Assembly: GCF_900106095.1 (NCBI RefSeq)
Contig: NZ_FNUD01000002.1
Location: 1,447,501 to 1,511,500 of the forward strand
Direction of reading: 5' to 3'
DNA: 64,000 bases
Source: Pseudomonas deceptionensis
Lineage (GTDB): Bacteria; Pseudomonadota; Gammaproteobacteria; Pseudomonadales; Pseudomonadaceae
The notes under the pieces are model-generated. The model was not told where the DNA came from, searched no databases, and saw only the letters and a program-made list of their open reading frames with translations. Both the position numbers and the translations under genes were made by a program. This document shows, one piece after another, positions 55,655 to 64,000 of the stretch (its first letter is position 1; each line of letters begins with the position of its first letter).

Positions 55655-56784
55655 CCCCGAGCACTGAACAATCTGTTTTGGACACCCATTACATGGCGCG
55701 TGCCATCGAGCTTGCGCGCAATGGGCTGTACACCACCCACCCCAATCCGCGTGTCGGTTGCGTGATCGTGCGTGACGGGCAGATCGTCGGCGAAGGCTGG
55801 CATGTGCGCACCGGTGAGCCCCATGCCGAAGTCCACGCCTTGCGGGCGGCGGGCGAGCTGGCGCGGGGCGCCACGGCCTATGTCACGCTTGAGCCGTGCA
55901 GCCACCACGGCCATACCCCGCCGTGTGCCGAGGGCCTGGTCAATGCGGGCGTGGCGCGTGTCGTGGCGGCCATGCAGGACCCCAACCCTGAAGTCGCCGG
56001 GCGCGGCCTCAAGCGTCTGGCCGATGCCGGGATTGAGGTCCTTAGCGGCGTGCTTGAAAGCGAAGCGCGGGCGCTGAACCCGGGTTTCCTCAAGCGTATG
56101 GAACACGGCCTGCCGTTTGTGCGGGTCAAGCTGGCGATGAGCCTTGATGGCCGTACCGCAATGGCCAATGGTGAAAGCCAATGGATCACGGGTCCGGCGG
56201 CCCGTTCGGCCGTGCAACGCCTGCGGGCTCAAGCCAGCGTGGTATTGACCGGCGCCGACACGGTGCTGGCGGATGGCGCCCGTCTGACGGTGCGCGGGCC
56301 TGAGCTGGGCCTGAGCCCCGAGCTGACAGCGCTGGCGCTCAGCCGTCCGCCGCTGCGGGTGTTGATCGACGGGCGTTTGCGAGTACCGCTGGATGCGCCG
56401 TTCTTCAAGGCAGGGCCGGCGCTGGTTGCCACCTGTGTGCCGCCTGCCGAGCAATACCGCACCGGGCCTGAATGCCTGGTGATCCACGGTGCCAACGGTC
56501 AGGTGGACTTGCGCAAGCTGCTGGTCGCGCTGGCGGCACGGGGTGTCAACGAAGTGCTGGTCGAGGCCGGGCCACGACTGGCCGGGGCATTTGCCGAGCA
56601 AGGTCTGGTGGATGAGTATCAGATATTCATCGCCGCCAAGTTCCTGGGCTCTACCGCCCGGCCATTGCTTGAGTTGCCGTTGACCCATATGAGCGAAGCG
56701 CCTTTGCTCAAAATCACTGAAATGCGGGCGGTGGGCGATGACTGGCGAGTCACAGCCATCCCTGTGCCATCAGCCAGCGTATAA
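55651..56784 (+). CDS. ribD: Riboflavin biosynthesis deaminase/reductase RibD
   Basis: Two-step enzyme of riboflavin synthesis: deaminates and then reduces the pyrimidine product of GTP cyclohydrolase II. It has 377 residues. The deaminase domain (about 12-150) has HAEVHAL and the zinc pattern [11 protein letters not shown]. The reductase domain (from about 155) has [14 protein letters not shown]. It overlaps nrdR. Confidence 0.95.
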   Translation: MTPSTEQSVLDTHYMARAIELARNGLYTTHPNPRVGCVIVRDGQIVGEGWHVRTGEPHAEVHALRAAGELARGATAYVTLEPCSHHGHTPPCAEGLVNAGVARVVAAMQDPNPEVAGRGLKRLADAGIEVLSGVLESEARALNPGFLKRMEHGLPFVRVKLAMSLDGRTAMANGESQWITGPAARSAVQRLRAQASVVLTGADTVLADGARLTVRGPELGLSPELTALALSRPPLRVLIDGRLRVPLDAPFFKAGPALVATCVPPAEQYRTGPECLVIHGANGQVDLRKLLVALAARGVNEVLVEAGPRLAGAFAEQGLVDEYQIFIAAKFLGSTARPLLELPLTHMSEAPLLKITEMRAVGDDWRVTAIPVPSASV

Positions 56785-56830
56785 TTCTCAGCCTTCGTTT
56801 TACGCAGGTTTTGTTCTCAAGGGGAACGCC

Positions 56831-57493
56831 ATGTTTACCGGCATCATCGAATCCATCGGCAGCATCCGCGCACTGACCCCAAAGGGCGGCGATGTGCGGG
56901 TTTCCATCGACACCGGCAAGCTCGACCTGAGCGACGTCAAACTCGGCGACAGCATCGCGATCAACGGCGTGTGCCTGACCGCGGTTGAGCTGCCGGGCAA
57001 CGGCTTTGTGGCTGACGTCAGCCGCGAGACCCTCGATTGCACCGCGTTCAACGACTTGAAAAGCGGCAGCCGGGTCAACCTGGAAAAGGCCCTGACCCCG
57101 ACCACACGTCTGGGCGGTCACCTGGTGAGCGGTCACGTCGATGGCGTGGGCGAAGTGGTTTCGCGTGAAGAGAACGCTCGTGCCATCGAGTTCCGCATCC
57201 GCGCGCCCAAAGAGCTGGCCAAGTACATCGCCCACAAGGGCTCGATCACCGTCGACGGCACCAGCCTGACCGTGAACTCGGTCAATGGCGCCGAGTTCTC
57301 GCTGACCATCATTCCGCACACCTTGAGCGAAACCATCATGGGCGACTACCGTCCGGGTCGTCGGGTGAACCTCGAAGTCGATTTGCTGGCGCGCTACCTG
57401 GAGCGTCTGCTGCTGGGCGATAAAGCCGCAGAGCCGACCTCGGGTGGCATCAGCGAAAGTTTTCTGGCCGCCAACGGCTACCTCAAATCCTGA
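56831..57493 (+). CDS. ribE: Riboflavin synthase alpha chain
   Basis: Last step of riboflavin synthesis: dismutates two lumazine molecules. It has 220 residues from ATG 56831 (MFTGIIESIGSI) with AGGGGAA upstream; the earlier in-frame ATG lies inside ribD. Two tandem lumazine-binding halves: GDSIAINGVCLTAVE and, later, GSITVDGTSLTVNSVN. Called ribC in some Pseudomonas annotations. Confidence 0.95.
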   Translation: MFTGIIESIGSIRALTPKGGDVRVSIDTGKLDLSDVKLGDSIAINGVCLTAVELPGNGFVADVSRETLDCTAFNDLKSGSRVNLEKALTPTTRLGGHLVSGHVDGVGEVVSREENARAIEFRIRAPKELAKYIAHKGSITVDGTSLTVNSVNGAEFSLTIIPHTLSETIMGDYRPGRRVNLEVDLLARYLERLLLGDKAAEPTSGGISESFLAANGYLKS

Positions 57494-57509
57494 CTTAAGG
57501 GGGTGCCGC

Positions 57510-58601
57510 GTGGCGCTCAACAGCATCGAAGAACTGGTTGAAGACATCCGCCAAGGCAAGATGGTCATCCTGATGGATGACGAAGACCGCGAGAACGAAG
57601 GCGACCTGATCATGGCCGCCGAGTGCTGCAAGGCCGAGCACATCAACTTCATGGCGCGTTTTGCCCGTGGCCTGATCTGCATGCCGATGACCCGTGAGCG
57701 CTGCGAACTGCTGAAGCTGCCGCTGATGGCGCCGCGCAACGGTTCCGGCTTTGGCACCAAGTTCACCGTCTCGATTGAAGCCGCGACCGGCGTGACCACC
57801 GGCATTTCCGCCGCTGACCGTGCGCGTACCGTGCAAGCGGCATCCGCCAAGGACGCCAAGGCCGAAGACATCGTCAGCCCGGGCCACATCTTCCCGTTGA
57901 TGGCACAGGCAGGCGGCACCCTGGCTCGCGCCGGTCACACCGAGGCCGCATGCGACCTGGCCCGCATGGCCGGTTTCGAGCCAAGCGGCGTGATCTGCGA
58001 AGTCATGAATGACGACGGCACCATGGCCCGTCGTCCCGAGCTGGAAGTATTCGCCGCCGAACACGGCATCAAAATCGGCACCATTGCCGACTTGATCCAC
58101 TACCGGATGATCCACGAACGTACCGTTCAGCGGATTGCCGAGCAGCCGCTGGACAGCGAACTGGGCCAATTCAACCTGGTGACCTATCGTGACTCAGTCG
58201 AAGGTGACGTGCACATGGCGCTGACCCTGGGCAAGATCTGCGCCGAAGAGCCGACGCTGGTGCGTGTGCATAACATGGACCCGTTGCGGGACCTGCTGAT
58301 GGTCAAGCAGCCAGGCCGCTGGAGCCTGCGCGCCGCGATGACTGCGGTGGCCGAGGCCGGCAGCGGTGTGGTGTTGCTGTTGGGTCACCCGCTCGATGGC
58401 GATGTATTGCTGGCGCATATCCGCGAAACCGCTGACCAGTTGCCGGTGAAAAAACCTACCACTTACAGCATCGTCGGAGCGGGTTCGCAGATCCTTCGTG
58501 ACCTCGGCGTGCGCAAAATGCGCTTGATGAGTTCACCAATGAAGTTCAATGCCATATCCGGTTTCGATCTGGAAGTTGTAGAATACGTGCCCTCCGAATA
58601 A
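57510..58601 (+). CDS. ribB: DHBP synthase fused to a degenerate GTP cyclohydrolase II-like domain (RibBX type)
   Basis: Makes 3,4-dihydroxy-2-butanone 4-phosphate from ribulose 5-phosphate. GTG start with AGGGGG upstream; 363 residues. The N-terminal DHBP domain (about 1-200) is intact with DDEDRENEGDLI, FAADR-like ISAADRART and GHTEAACDLARMAG. The C-terminal 155 residues resemble GTP cyclohydrolase II but lack the three zinc Cys and the RQEGRG motif, so that activity is probably lost. This is the RibBX type; a separate intact ribA lies at 60789. Often annotated ribBA. Confidence 0.92.
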   Translation: MALNSIEELVEDIRQGKMVILMDDEDRENEGDLIMAAECCKAEHINFMARFARGLICMPMTRERCELLKLPLMAPRNGSGFGTKFTVSIEAATGVTTGISAADRARTVQAASAKDAKAEDIVSPGHIFPLMAQAGGTLARAGHTEAACDLARMAGFEPSGVICEVMNDDGTMARRPELEVFAAEHGIKIGTIADLIHYRMIHERTVQRIAEQPLDSELGQFNLVTYRDSVEGDVHMALTLGKICAEEPTLVRVHNMDPLRDLLMVKQPGRWSLRAAMTAVAEAGSGVVLLLGHPLDGDVLLAHIRETADQLPVKKPTTYSIVGAGSQILRDLGVRKMRLMSSPMKFNAISGFDLEVVEYVPSE

Positions 58602-58646
58602 AGACCGGTCGTGTCCTGTCCGAAATTCGTGGCCCAATATCCTTAA

Positions 58647-58668
58647 AGAACGCACGCGAGTGCGTTCT
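58647..58668 (+). other. Hairpin between ribB and ribH
   Basis: Perfect 9-bp stem AGAACGCAC / GTGCGTTCT with GCGA loop in the 92-bp gap. GNRA-type tetraloop; no T-run follows, so RNA stability or processing is more likely than termination. Confidence 0.5.
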
Positions 58669-58693
58669 GGCTCTTTAATACGAGACATACCGA

Positions 58694-59170
58694 ATGACCC
58701 TGAAGACCATCGAAGGTACCTTCATCGCCCCCAAAGGTCGCTACGCGTTAGTAGTTGGCCGTTTCAACAGCTTTGTTGTCGAAAGCCTGGTGAGTGGTGC
58801 CGTTGATGCCCTGGTTCGCCACGGTGTGAACGAAAGCGACATCACCATCATCCGTGCTCCGGGTGCGTTCGAAATCCCGCTGGTTGCGCAAAAGGTTGCT
58901 CAACGCAACGAATACGCTGCCATCATCGCCTTGGGCGCCGTGATTCGTGGCGGTACTCCGCACTTCGAATACGTTGCCGGCGAATGCACCAAGGGCTTGG
59001 CCCAGGTGTCCATGGAGTTCGGCGTGCCGGTTGCATTCGGCGTGCTGACGGTCGATTCGATCGAACAAGCCATTGAGCGTTCCGGCACCAAAGCCGGTAA
59101 CAAGGGCGCAGAAGCTGCCCTGTCCGCCCTTGAAATGGTAAGCCTGTTGGCACAGTTGGAGGCCAAGTGA
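58694..59170 (+). CDS. ribH: 6,7-dimethyl-8-ribityllumazine synthase
   Basis: Joins the pyrimidine and butanone branches to make lumazine, the substrate of riboflavin synthase. It has 158 residues. Conserved [27 protein letters not shown] and [19 protein letters not shown] (catalytic His region). The stop overlaps the nusB GTG. Confidence 0.96.
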   Translation: MTLKTIEGTFIAPKGRYALVVGRFNSFVVESLVSGAVDALVRHGVNESDITIIRAPGAFEIPLVAQKVAQRNEYAAIIALGAVIRGGTPHFEYVAGECTKGLAQVSMEFGVPVAFGVLTVDSIEQAIERSGTKAGNKGAEAALSALEMVSLLAQLEAK

Positions 59171-59667
59171 TTTCCGACGAAAGCGATCGTTTCAACCCGC
59201 GCGATCCAAAACCTGCGGACGCTGGCAAACCCTCCAAGAGCGCCAAGCGCCGTGAAGCGCGTCAACTCGCGACTCAGGCCCTGTACCAATGGCACATGGC
59301 CAAGCAATCGCTGAACGAGATCGAAGCGCAGTTCCGCGTCGATAACGACTTCAGCGACGTTGATGCGGCCTACTTCCGTGAAATCCTGCACGGCGTGCCT
59401 GCGCACAAAGGCGAGATCGATGCTGCCCTGGTTCCATGCCTGGACATCACCATCGAAGAACTCGACCCGGTTGAACTGTGCGTTCTGCGCCTGTCCACCT
59501 GGGAGCTGATCAAGCGTGTCGACGTGCCTTACCGCGTTGTGATCAACGAAGGCATCGAGCTGGCCAAAGTGTTCGGTTCCACCGACGGCCACAAGTTCGT
59601 CAACGGTGTGCTCGACAAGCTGGCGCCACGCCTGCGTGAAGCTGAAGTAAAGGCTTACAAGCGCTAA
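59167..59667 (+). CDS. nusB: Transcription antitermination factor NusB
   Basis: Pairs with S10 (NusE) on boxA RNA to support rRNA transcription. It has 166 residues, all-helical, with [14 protein letters not shown] near the start and [14 protein letters not shown] near the end. The start GTG overlaps the ribH stop. The basic N-terminal extension of about 30 residues is usual for Pseudomonas. Confidence 0.95.
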   Translation: MISDESDRFNPRDPKPADAGKPSKSAKRREARQLATQALYQWHMAKQSLNEIEAQFRVDNDFSDVDAAYFREILHGVPAHKGEIDAALVPCLDITIEELDPVELCVLRLSTWELIKRVDVPYRVVINEGIELAKVFGSTDGHKFVNGVLDKLAPRLREAEVKAYKR

Positions 59668-59682
59668 ACGGCGCTGTCGGTC

Positions 59683-60642
59683 ATGGGCGAGTTTGAGCTG
59701 ATCCGCAACTTCTTCGCTGCCGCGCCCTGTGCGCAAGGCGGCGAGGGTGTTGCCCTTGGTATTGGCGATGACTGCGCCCTGCTGGATGTTCCCTTCGGGG
59801 AACAGCTGGCAATTTCCACCGACACCCTGGTAGCCGGGGTGCACTTCGCAGATCCTTGCGACCCTTTCTTGCTCGGTCAGCGTTCGCTGGCGGTGGCGGC
59901 CAGTGATTTGGCGGCCATGGGCGCAACCCCCCTCGCATTTACCCTTGCCCTGACCTTGCCGACGGTTGACGCCGATTGGTTAGAGGCCTATGCCCGCGGT
60001 TTGAACCTGATGGCTCAAGGCTGTGGCCTGCGCCTGATCGGTGGCGACACCACGCGCGGGCCGCTGTGCCTGACGCTCACGGTGTTTGGCCGCGTACCGA
60101 ACGGCCAGGCCCTGACGCGTAGCGGTGCGCAGCCCGGCGACTTGCTGTGTGTGGGCGGCGAGCTGGGCAATGGGGCGGGGGCTTTGCCGCTGGTGCTGAA
60201 CCAGCTCAGTGCCGGGCCCTCGATTGCCGAACCATTGCTGGCTCACTATTGGTCGCCGCAACCGCAACTGGCGCTGGGCCAGGTGCTGCGGGGCAAAGCC
60301 ACGGCGGCGCTGGATATCTCTGATGGTTTGCTCGCCGACTGTGGTCATATTGCGGCGGCGTCCAGGGTCGGTTTGCTGATCGAAAACGATCGATTGCCGA
60401 TCTCGCTGGCGCTGCAGGAGTTCCTGGGTGACGCGGGGGCGCAGCAAGCCGCGTTGAGCGGCGGTGACGATTACGTGCTGGCGTTCACCTTGCCGGCCGT
60501 TGAGTTGCCGACCCTGCTCGCAGATGGCTGGCCGATCCATGTGATTGGCCGTGTAGTCGAAGGGCGGGGCGTAGGCTTGCTGGACGTGGATGGTCAGGAC
60601 ATCACCCCGACCATTCGTGGTTATCAGCATTTTGGCATTTGA
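59683..60642 (+). CDS. thiL: Thiamine-monophosphate kinase
   Basis: Makes thiamine diphosphate, the active coenzyme, from thiamine phosphate. It has 319 residues. ATP/Mg motifs: GIGDDCALLD, STDTLVAGVHF and the Gly-rich QRSLAVAASDLAAMGA; later ALDISDGLLADCG. In many pseudomonads pgpA follows thiL; here a 146-base gap leads straight to ribA. Confidence 0.95.
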   Translation: MGEFELIRNFFAAAPCAQGGEGVALGIGDDCALLDVPFGEQLAISTDTLVAGVHFADPCDPFLLGQRSLAVAASDLAAMGATPLAFTLALTLPTVDADWLEAYARGLNLMAQGCGLRLIGGDTTRGPLCLTLTVFGRVPNGQALTRSGAQPGDLLCVGGELGNGAGALPLVLNQLSAGPSIAEPLLAHYWSPQPQLALGQVLRGKATAALDISDGLLADCGHIAAASRVGLLIENDRLPISLALQEFLGDAGAQQAALSGGDDYVLAFTLPAVELPTLLADGWPIHVIGRVVEGRGVGLLDVDGQDITPTIRGYQHFGI

Positions 60643-60788
60643 CGTTCACGCCTGAAGCCGCTGCCACAAAAACGCATCAAACTTTTAGATATTTATCCCC
60701 GGTAATTCAGCCTAAGCGTCTGTAGGAACCTCCTGTTACAATGTCGCCTTTGCGAATTACCAGTCCTCAAACTGATCAGGAGCACAAG

Positions 60789-61406
60789 GTGCCCGTCGTT
60801 TTTGTTGCCGCTTGCAAGTTGCCGACCCCCTTTGCCGAATTCACCATGCATGGCTTCCTTGAGAAGGCCACGGGTCGTGAACACGTTGTGCTCAGCCTGG
60901 GCGACGTGACAGATGGCGCTCCTGTGCTGGGGCGCGTGCATTCCGAATGCCTGACCGGCGATGCCCTGTTCAGCCAGCGCTGTGACTGCGGCTCGCAGCT
61001 CGAAGCCGCCTTGCAGGCCATCGCTCGCGAAGGCCGTGGCGTGCTGCTGTATTTGCGCCAGGAAGGCCGTGGTATCGGGTTGCTGAACAAAATCCGTGCT
61101 TACGAGCTGCAAGATGGCGGCGCCGATACCGTTGAAGCCAACGAACGTCTGGGCTTTGCTGCCGATCAGCGTGACTACGCGATCTGCCTGCCGATGCTTG
61201 AGCACGTAGGCGTGCAGTCGCTGCGCCTGATGACCAACAACCCGCGCAAGGTCAAGGCCTTGACCGACATGGGCATCACTGTGGCCGAGCGCGTGCCGCT
61301 GCACACGGGGCACAACCCGCACAACAAACTGTACCTGGCGACCAAAGCCAACAAGCTTGGCCACATGATGGGCAATCAGCATCAAAACGAGGCTGACCCG
61401 GCGTGA
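60789..61406 (+). CDS. ribA: GTP cyclohydrolase II
   Basis: First committed step of riboflavin synthesis. GTG at 60789 ([15 protein letters not shown]) has CAGGAG about 7 bases ahead, and the family starts here; an ATG at 60741 would add 16 unmatched residues. It has 205 residues. Zinc Cys54, Cys65, Cys67 ([16 protein letters not shown]) and catalytic [10 protein letters not shown] are present. This supplies the activity missing from the RibB fusion. Confidence 0.95.
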   Translation: MPVVFVAACKLPTPFAEFTMHGFLEKATGREHVVLSLGDVTDGAPVLGRVHSECLTGDALFSQRCDCGSQLEAALQAIAREGRGVLLYLRQEGRGIGLLNKIRAYELQDGGADTVEANERLGFAADQRDYAICLPMLEHVGVQSLRLMTNNPRKVKALTDMGITVAERVPLHTGHNPHNKLYLATKANKLGHMMGNQHQNEADPA

Positions 61407-61822
61407 CCCGTGGTCAGATTCGCCGTCGGTTCAGCTTCGCCTGGTGGTGGCAGCTGTTGCTGACGTTGCTGCCGCTGTTGCTGGCCTGTGTGCTCTTTGG
61501 CAATTCCGACCCCTTGTTGCCGGCGCTGAAGATGCCGTTTTTCATTGCCGGCGTGGCGTCGATGTTTGTCAGCCTGCGTTTTTTCGGGGCCTACAAGCGT
61601 GGTCTGATTGCGACCCAAAAAGCCCTCGATACCCCGCAAGAGAACGACGCCTGGGCTGAACTGACGCGTGCTCGCCGCAGCGCGCTGCTGGCCTCGGGTT
61701 TACCCGCCTGGATCGCCGCCCTGGCGGTGTTTGTCGGGCTCGAAGGCGTGCCGTTATTGCTGCTGGCATTGTCTTCGCTGGTGCTGTTTTACCTCTATCG
61801 CATACCGCGTCAACTCGGTTGA
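61403..61822 (+). CDS. Small inner-membrane protein of unknown function
   Basis: 139 residues, GTG start overlapping the ribA stop. Four hydrophobic segments: [53 protein letters not shown] and [16 protein letters not shown]. The stop overlaps the next ATG (TGATG), so it is coupled to the cobalamin-binding protein gene and may assist its transport or the membrane step. No family recognised. Confidence 0.75.
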   Translation: MTRGQIRRRFSFAWWWQLLLTLLPLLLACVLFGNSDPLLPALKMPFFIAGVASMFVSLRFFGAYKRGLIATQKALDTPQENDAWAELTRARRSALLASGLPAWIAALAVFVGLEGVPLLLLALSSLVLFYLYRIPRQLG

Positions 61823-62619
61823 TGCGCCTCTGGCTGGCGCCTCTGCTGCTGAGCGTCAGCCTTTGTTCACTGGCCGCCACCCGCGTTGTCAGCCTGTCCC
61901 CGTCCTTATCTGAAATGGTTGTCGAACTGGGTGCCACCGATTTGCTGGTGGGGCGCCTGGACGCGGGCGAACCGCTGCCGGAGCTGGCCCGCGTGCCGTC
62001 AGTGGGGCGCTATGGCCAGTTGGACATGGAGCGCCTGCTCAGCCTGCAACCCGACTTGCTGCTGCTCTGGCCGGGGAGCGTGGGCATTGCACAGCGCGAG
62101 CAATTACGCCGCCTGAACATCCCGACCTACGTTGGTGAACCGCGCAGCCTGGATCAACTGGCCGATCAGGTGCAAGCGCTGGCTGATGCCCTGGATCGAC
62201 CGCAGCGCGGGCAGGAGCTGGCCGCTCAACTGCGTCAGCGCCTGGCACAACTGCGCGGGCAGTATCAGCGGGACAAACCGCTGCGAGTGTTTTACCAGGT
62301 GTGGGATCAGCCGCTGTACACCATCGGTGGCGGGCAAATCATCAGCGATGCGCTTGCCGTGTGCGGCGCAATCAATGTGTTTGACGACCTGAAACTGCCT
62401 GCGCCGCAGGTCAGTATCGAATCGGTGTTGCAGCGCAATCCCGAGGTGATTGTTGCCAGCACTCAGGCTCAGCTCGACGCCTGGAAAACCTGGCCGCAGA
62501 TTGATGCGGTCAAGCACGGGCGCTTGCTGTTGCTGGCCGACAAAGGCCTGGAGCGCCCAAGCGGGCAGATGCTGGAAGCGACGGCAAAGCTGTGTGAACA
62601 ACTGCATCCTGCTCTGTAG
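61822..62619 (+). CDS. btuF: Cobalamin-type ABC transporter substrate-binding protein (BtuF-like)
   Basis: Periplasmic binding protein, 265 residues. Signal peptide [19 protein letters not shown]. Two lobes joined by a long helix as in BtuF (VVSLSPSLSEMVVELGATD; then DQPLYTIGGGQIISDALAVCG). It neighbours a TonB receptor facing it. The permease and ATPase partners (BtuC, BtuD) are not in the window. Confidence 0.82.
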   Translation: MRLWLAPLLLSVSLCSLAATRVVSLSPSLSEMVVELGATDLLVGRLDAGEPLPELARVPSVGRYGQLDMERLLSLQPDLLLLWPGSVGIAQREQLRRLNIPTYVGEPRSLDQLADQVQALADALDRPQRGQELAAQLRQRLAQLRGQYQRDKPLRVFYQVWDQPLYTIGGGQIISDALAVCGAINVFDDLKLPAPQVSIESVLQRNPEVIVASTQAQLDAWKTWPQIDAVKHGRLLLLADKGLERPSGQMLEATAKLCEQLHPAL

Positions 62620-62722
62620 CCGCTGAGGGGCGGAGCGAGGCTGCGACAAGGGTCGCAGGACCTTCAAAAACAGGGAGGCTGGCGCCTACATCGCAGCCTC
62701 GCTTTGCTCCTCAGCGGCTACA
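62615..62722. repeat. REP doublet (GTAGCCGCTGAGG type)
   Basis: TGTAGCCGCTGAGG...GCGAGGCTGCGA and its inverse at 62690-62722 surround a central GACAAGGGTCGCAGGACC region. The TAG of each arm forms the stop codon of btuF on the + strand and of the receptor gene on the - strand. Confidence 0.85.
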
Positions 62723-64000
62723 GGTGCCAGAAATCAGGGGTCCAGGTGACGGCCAGTTGCAGCGCGCGGCCTTCTTCGCGATAGCCGTAATAGTTGCCTT
62801 CATAGCTGTAGAGGGCGCGGGTGAAGCGCTTGTCCAGAAGGTTGTCGACCTTCACGTCAAACCTGACTTGCGGGCTGGCCTGCCAGTTACCGCGCAGCCC
62901 TAACAGCCCGTAGCCTGCAATCGGTTGTGTGTTGTCCTCATCGTTGAAGCTGCGACTCATCGCTTGCCAGCTGGCGCCGACACCCACGTGGCCGAATTGC
63001 CGATCCAGGTCCAGGCTGAGCGTCCTGCGTGCGCGGCGGCTCAACGTGTGGCCGGTGTCGCGATCGCGTGGGTCGATGACCGCAATTCCCAAGCTGCTCT
63101 GCCAGCCAAACCATTCCTGCTGCAAAGCGCTTTCGAAGCCGGTGATTTGAGCTGCGCCGATGTTCTGCTGGATAAAATCGGCATCGGCCACAATGGCGTC
63201 GCTGATGTCAGTGCGGTACAGGGAGGTTTCCAGGCGGCTGTTGTCGCTTAACTGGCTGCGCCATTGCAGCTCGTAGCTCTTCGAGTACTCGGGCTTGAGG
63301 TTCGGGTTGCCGAACTGGGGGTAGTACAAGTCGTTGAACGTCGGTGCCCGAAACCCTTCGCTGTAAGAAACAAGCACGTCGTTGTCCGCGTTCAGCGGCA
63401 CCGTCAGGCTGGCGCTCCAGGTGTTGTGGCTGCCGAACTGCTGGTTCTGGTCGTGACGCAGGCCCAGCTCGGTCGAGAAATAATCCCCCCGGAAACGGTG
63501 CTGGATAAATGCGGCCCGGTTCCAGCGGCTGTCCTGGTCGAAAACAGTGCTGCTGCGCACGCGGTCTTCATAGGTGTCGGCACCGAGGATCAGGCTGTTT
63601 GTATCGTCCAGGGTCAGGTTGTTTTGCCAGTTCAGCGAGTCGCGATAGGTATTGAAGCTGTAGAGCTCGGCACTGAGCTTGTCGCGGGTTTTTTCGCGGT
63701 TCTCGCTGTGGCCCAGCTCCAGGCGAGAGTTCCAGCGCTCGGTCAGCTGCGCATCGATAAAACTGCCCACGCTGCTGATATCAAAATCGCTGTAAAGCTG
63801 CTGCCCGCTGACGGTCATGGTGCCGGGGTCCCAGCGCCCGAACGAGTTGTCGAGTTCGGTCTTGCCGATGTTTTTCATCGCCGTCAGCCCGACTTCCACG
63901 CCCTCGCTCAGGTAGTGGCTCAGGTTCAGGTTCAGCGATTTGTTGCGATAGGCATCGTGGTCGCTGTCGCTGGGGAAGGAGGCGTGCGTGCGATTGATTC
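62718..64000 (-). CDS. btuB: TonB-dependent receptor, BtuB-like (N-terminal part outside window)
   Basis: Outer-membrane beta-barrel, probably for vitamin B12. About 427 C-terminal residues are visible; the frame stays open to the window edge. Repeated aromatic/charged beta strands are seen, such as RWNSRLELGHSENREKTRD and FSTELGLRHDQNQQF, with the VLVSYSEGFRAPTFNDLYYP box near the C-terminal third. The adjacent btuF-like gene supports the substrate call; the plug and TonB box lie outside, so the substrate remains inferred. A cobalamin riboswitch, if present, would be beyond the window. Confidence 0.82.
   Translation of the reverse strand, partial: INRTHASFPSDSDHDAYRNKSLNLNLSHYLSEGVEVGLTAMKNIGKTELDNSFGRWDPGTMTVSGQQLYSDFDISSVGSFIDAQLTERWNSRLELGHSENREKTRDKLSAELYSFNTYRDSLNWQNNLTLDDTNSLILGADTYEDRVRSSTVFDQDSRWNRAAFIQHRFRGDYFSTELGLRHDQNQQFGSHNTWSASLTVPLNADNDVLVSYSEGFRAPTFNDLYYPQFGNPNLKPEYSKSYELQWRSQLSDNSRLETSLYRTDISDAIVADADFIQQNIGAAQITGFESALQQEWFGWQSSLGIAVIDPRDRDTGHTLSRRARRTLSLDLDRQFGHVGVGASWQAMSRSFNDEDNTQPIAGYGLLGLRGNWQASPQVRFDVKVDNLLDKRFTRALYSYEGNYYGYREEGRALQLAVTWTPDFWHL

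Overview
The window is a chromosomal segment from a Pseudomonas, most likely of the fluorescens lineage. The evidence is the katA-ferritin-uvrA-MFS-ssb gene order, the nrdR-ribD-ribE-ribB-ribH-nusB-thiL block, GTG starts on tuf and rpsS, and REP repeats of the GTGGGAGCGAGC and GTAGCCGCTGAGG types. Species assignment was not possible without a search.

Region 1 (1-16.4 kb) is the core translation cluster on the + strand: the 3' part of fusA, tuf, then the S10, spc and alpha operons in canonical order (rpsJ to rplQ, including secY and rpoA). Likely sigma70 promoters lie before rpsJ, rpsH and rpsM. The last two directly abut strong hairpins.

Region 2 (16.5-23.8 kb) holds katA, a bacterioferritin-family ferritin lacking the usual heme-ligand Met, uvrA (minus strand), a YajR-like MFS transporter and ssb.

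Region 3 (about 23.76-44.5 kb) is a mobile genomic island inserted directly after the ssb stop codon. It opens with a tightly overlapping operon of three tyrosine recombinases and a small helical protein, matching the ginABCD module of GInt elements. The cargo is (i) a lipoprotein gene; (ii) a 1.25-kb IS66-end mini-element carrying one unknown gene; (iii) a type I restriction-modification operon (hsdR-hsdS-prrC-like-hsdM) with a probable anticodon nuclease between hsdS and hsdM; (iv) two further unknown genes with nuclease-like metal-binding motifs; and (v) a small regulator module with a divergent palindromic operator. A 136-bp imperfect direct repeat brackets the restriction cargo. Imperfect repeats (AAGATCA-N3-TGTAAAGGTA) at 23763 and 44493 are the best candidates for the island ends.

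Region 4 (44.7-53.6 kb) returns to core-like genes: a large MscS-type channel, two nucleotide-sugar short-chain dehydrogenase/epimerase genes, ompW, and a probable zinc-homeostasis operon (DUF2796 His-rich protein, ABC ATPase, FtsX-like permease, DUF3299 protein) behind a Fur/Zur-like palindrome.

Region 5 (53.6-64 kb) carries a CnoX/YbbN-type thioredoxin, a YbaY-like lipoprotein, nrdR and the riboflavin genes with nusB and thiL. The RibB-fused GTP cyclohydrolase-like domain is degenerate, and a separate intact ribA follows. A cobalamin-uptake pair (btuF-like and a partial btuB-like receptor) closes the window. No rRNA, tRNA or CRISPR array was recognised.
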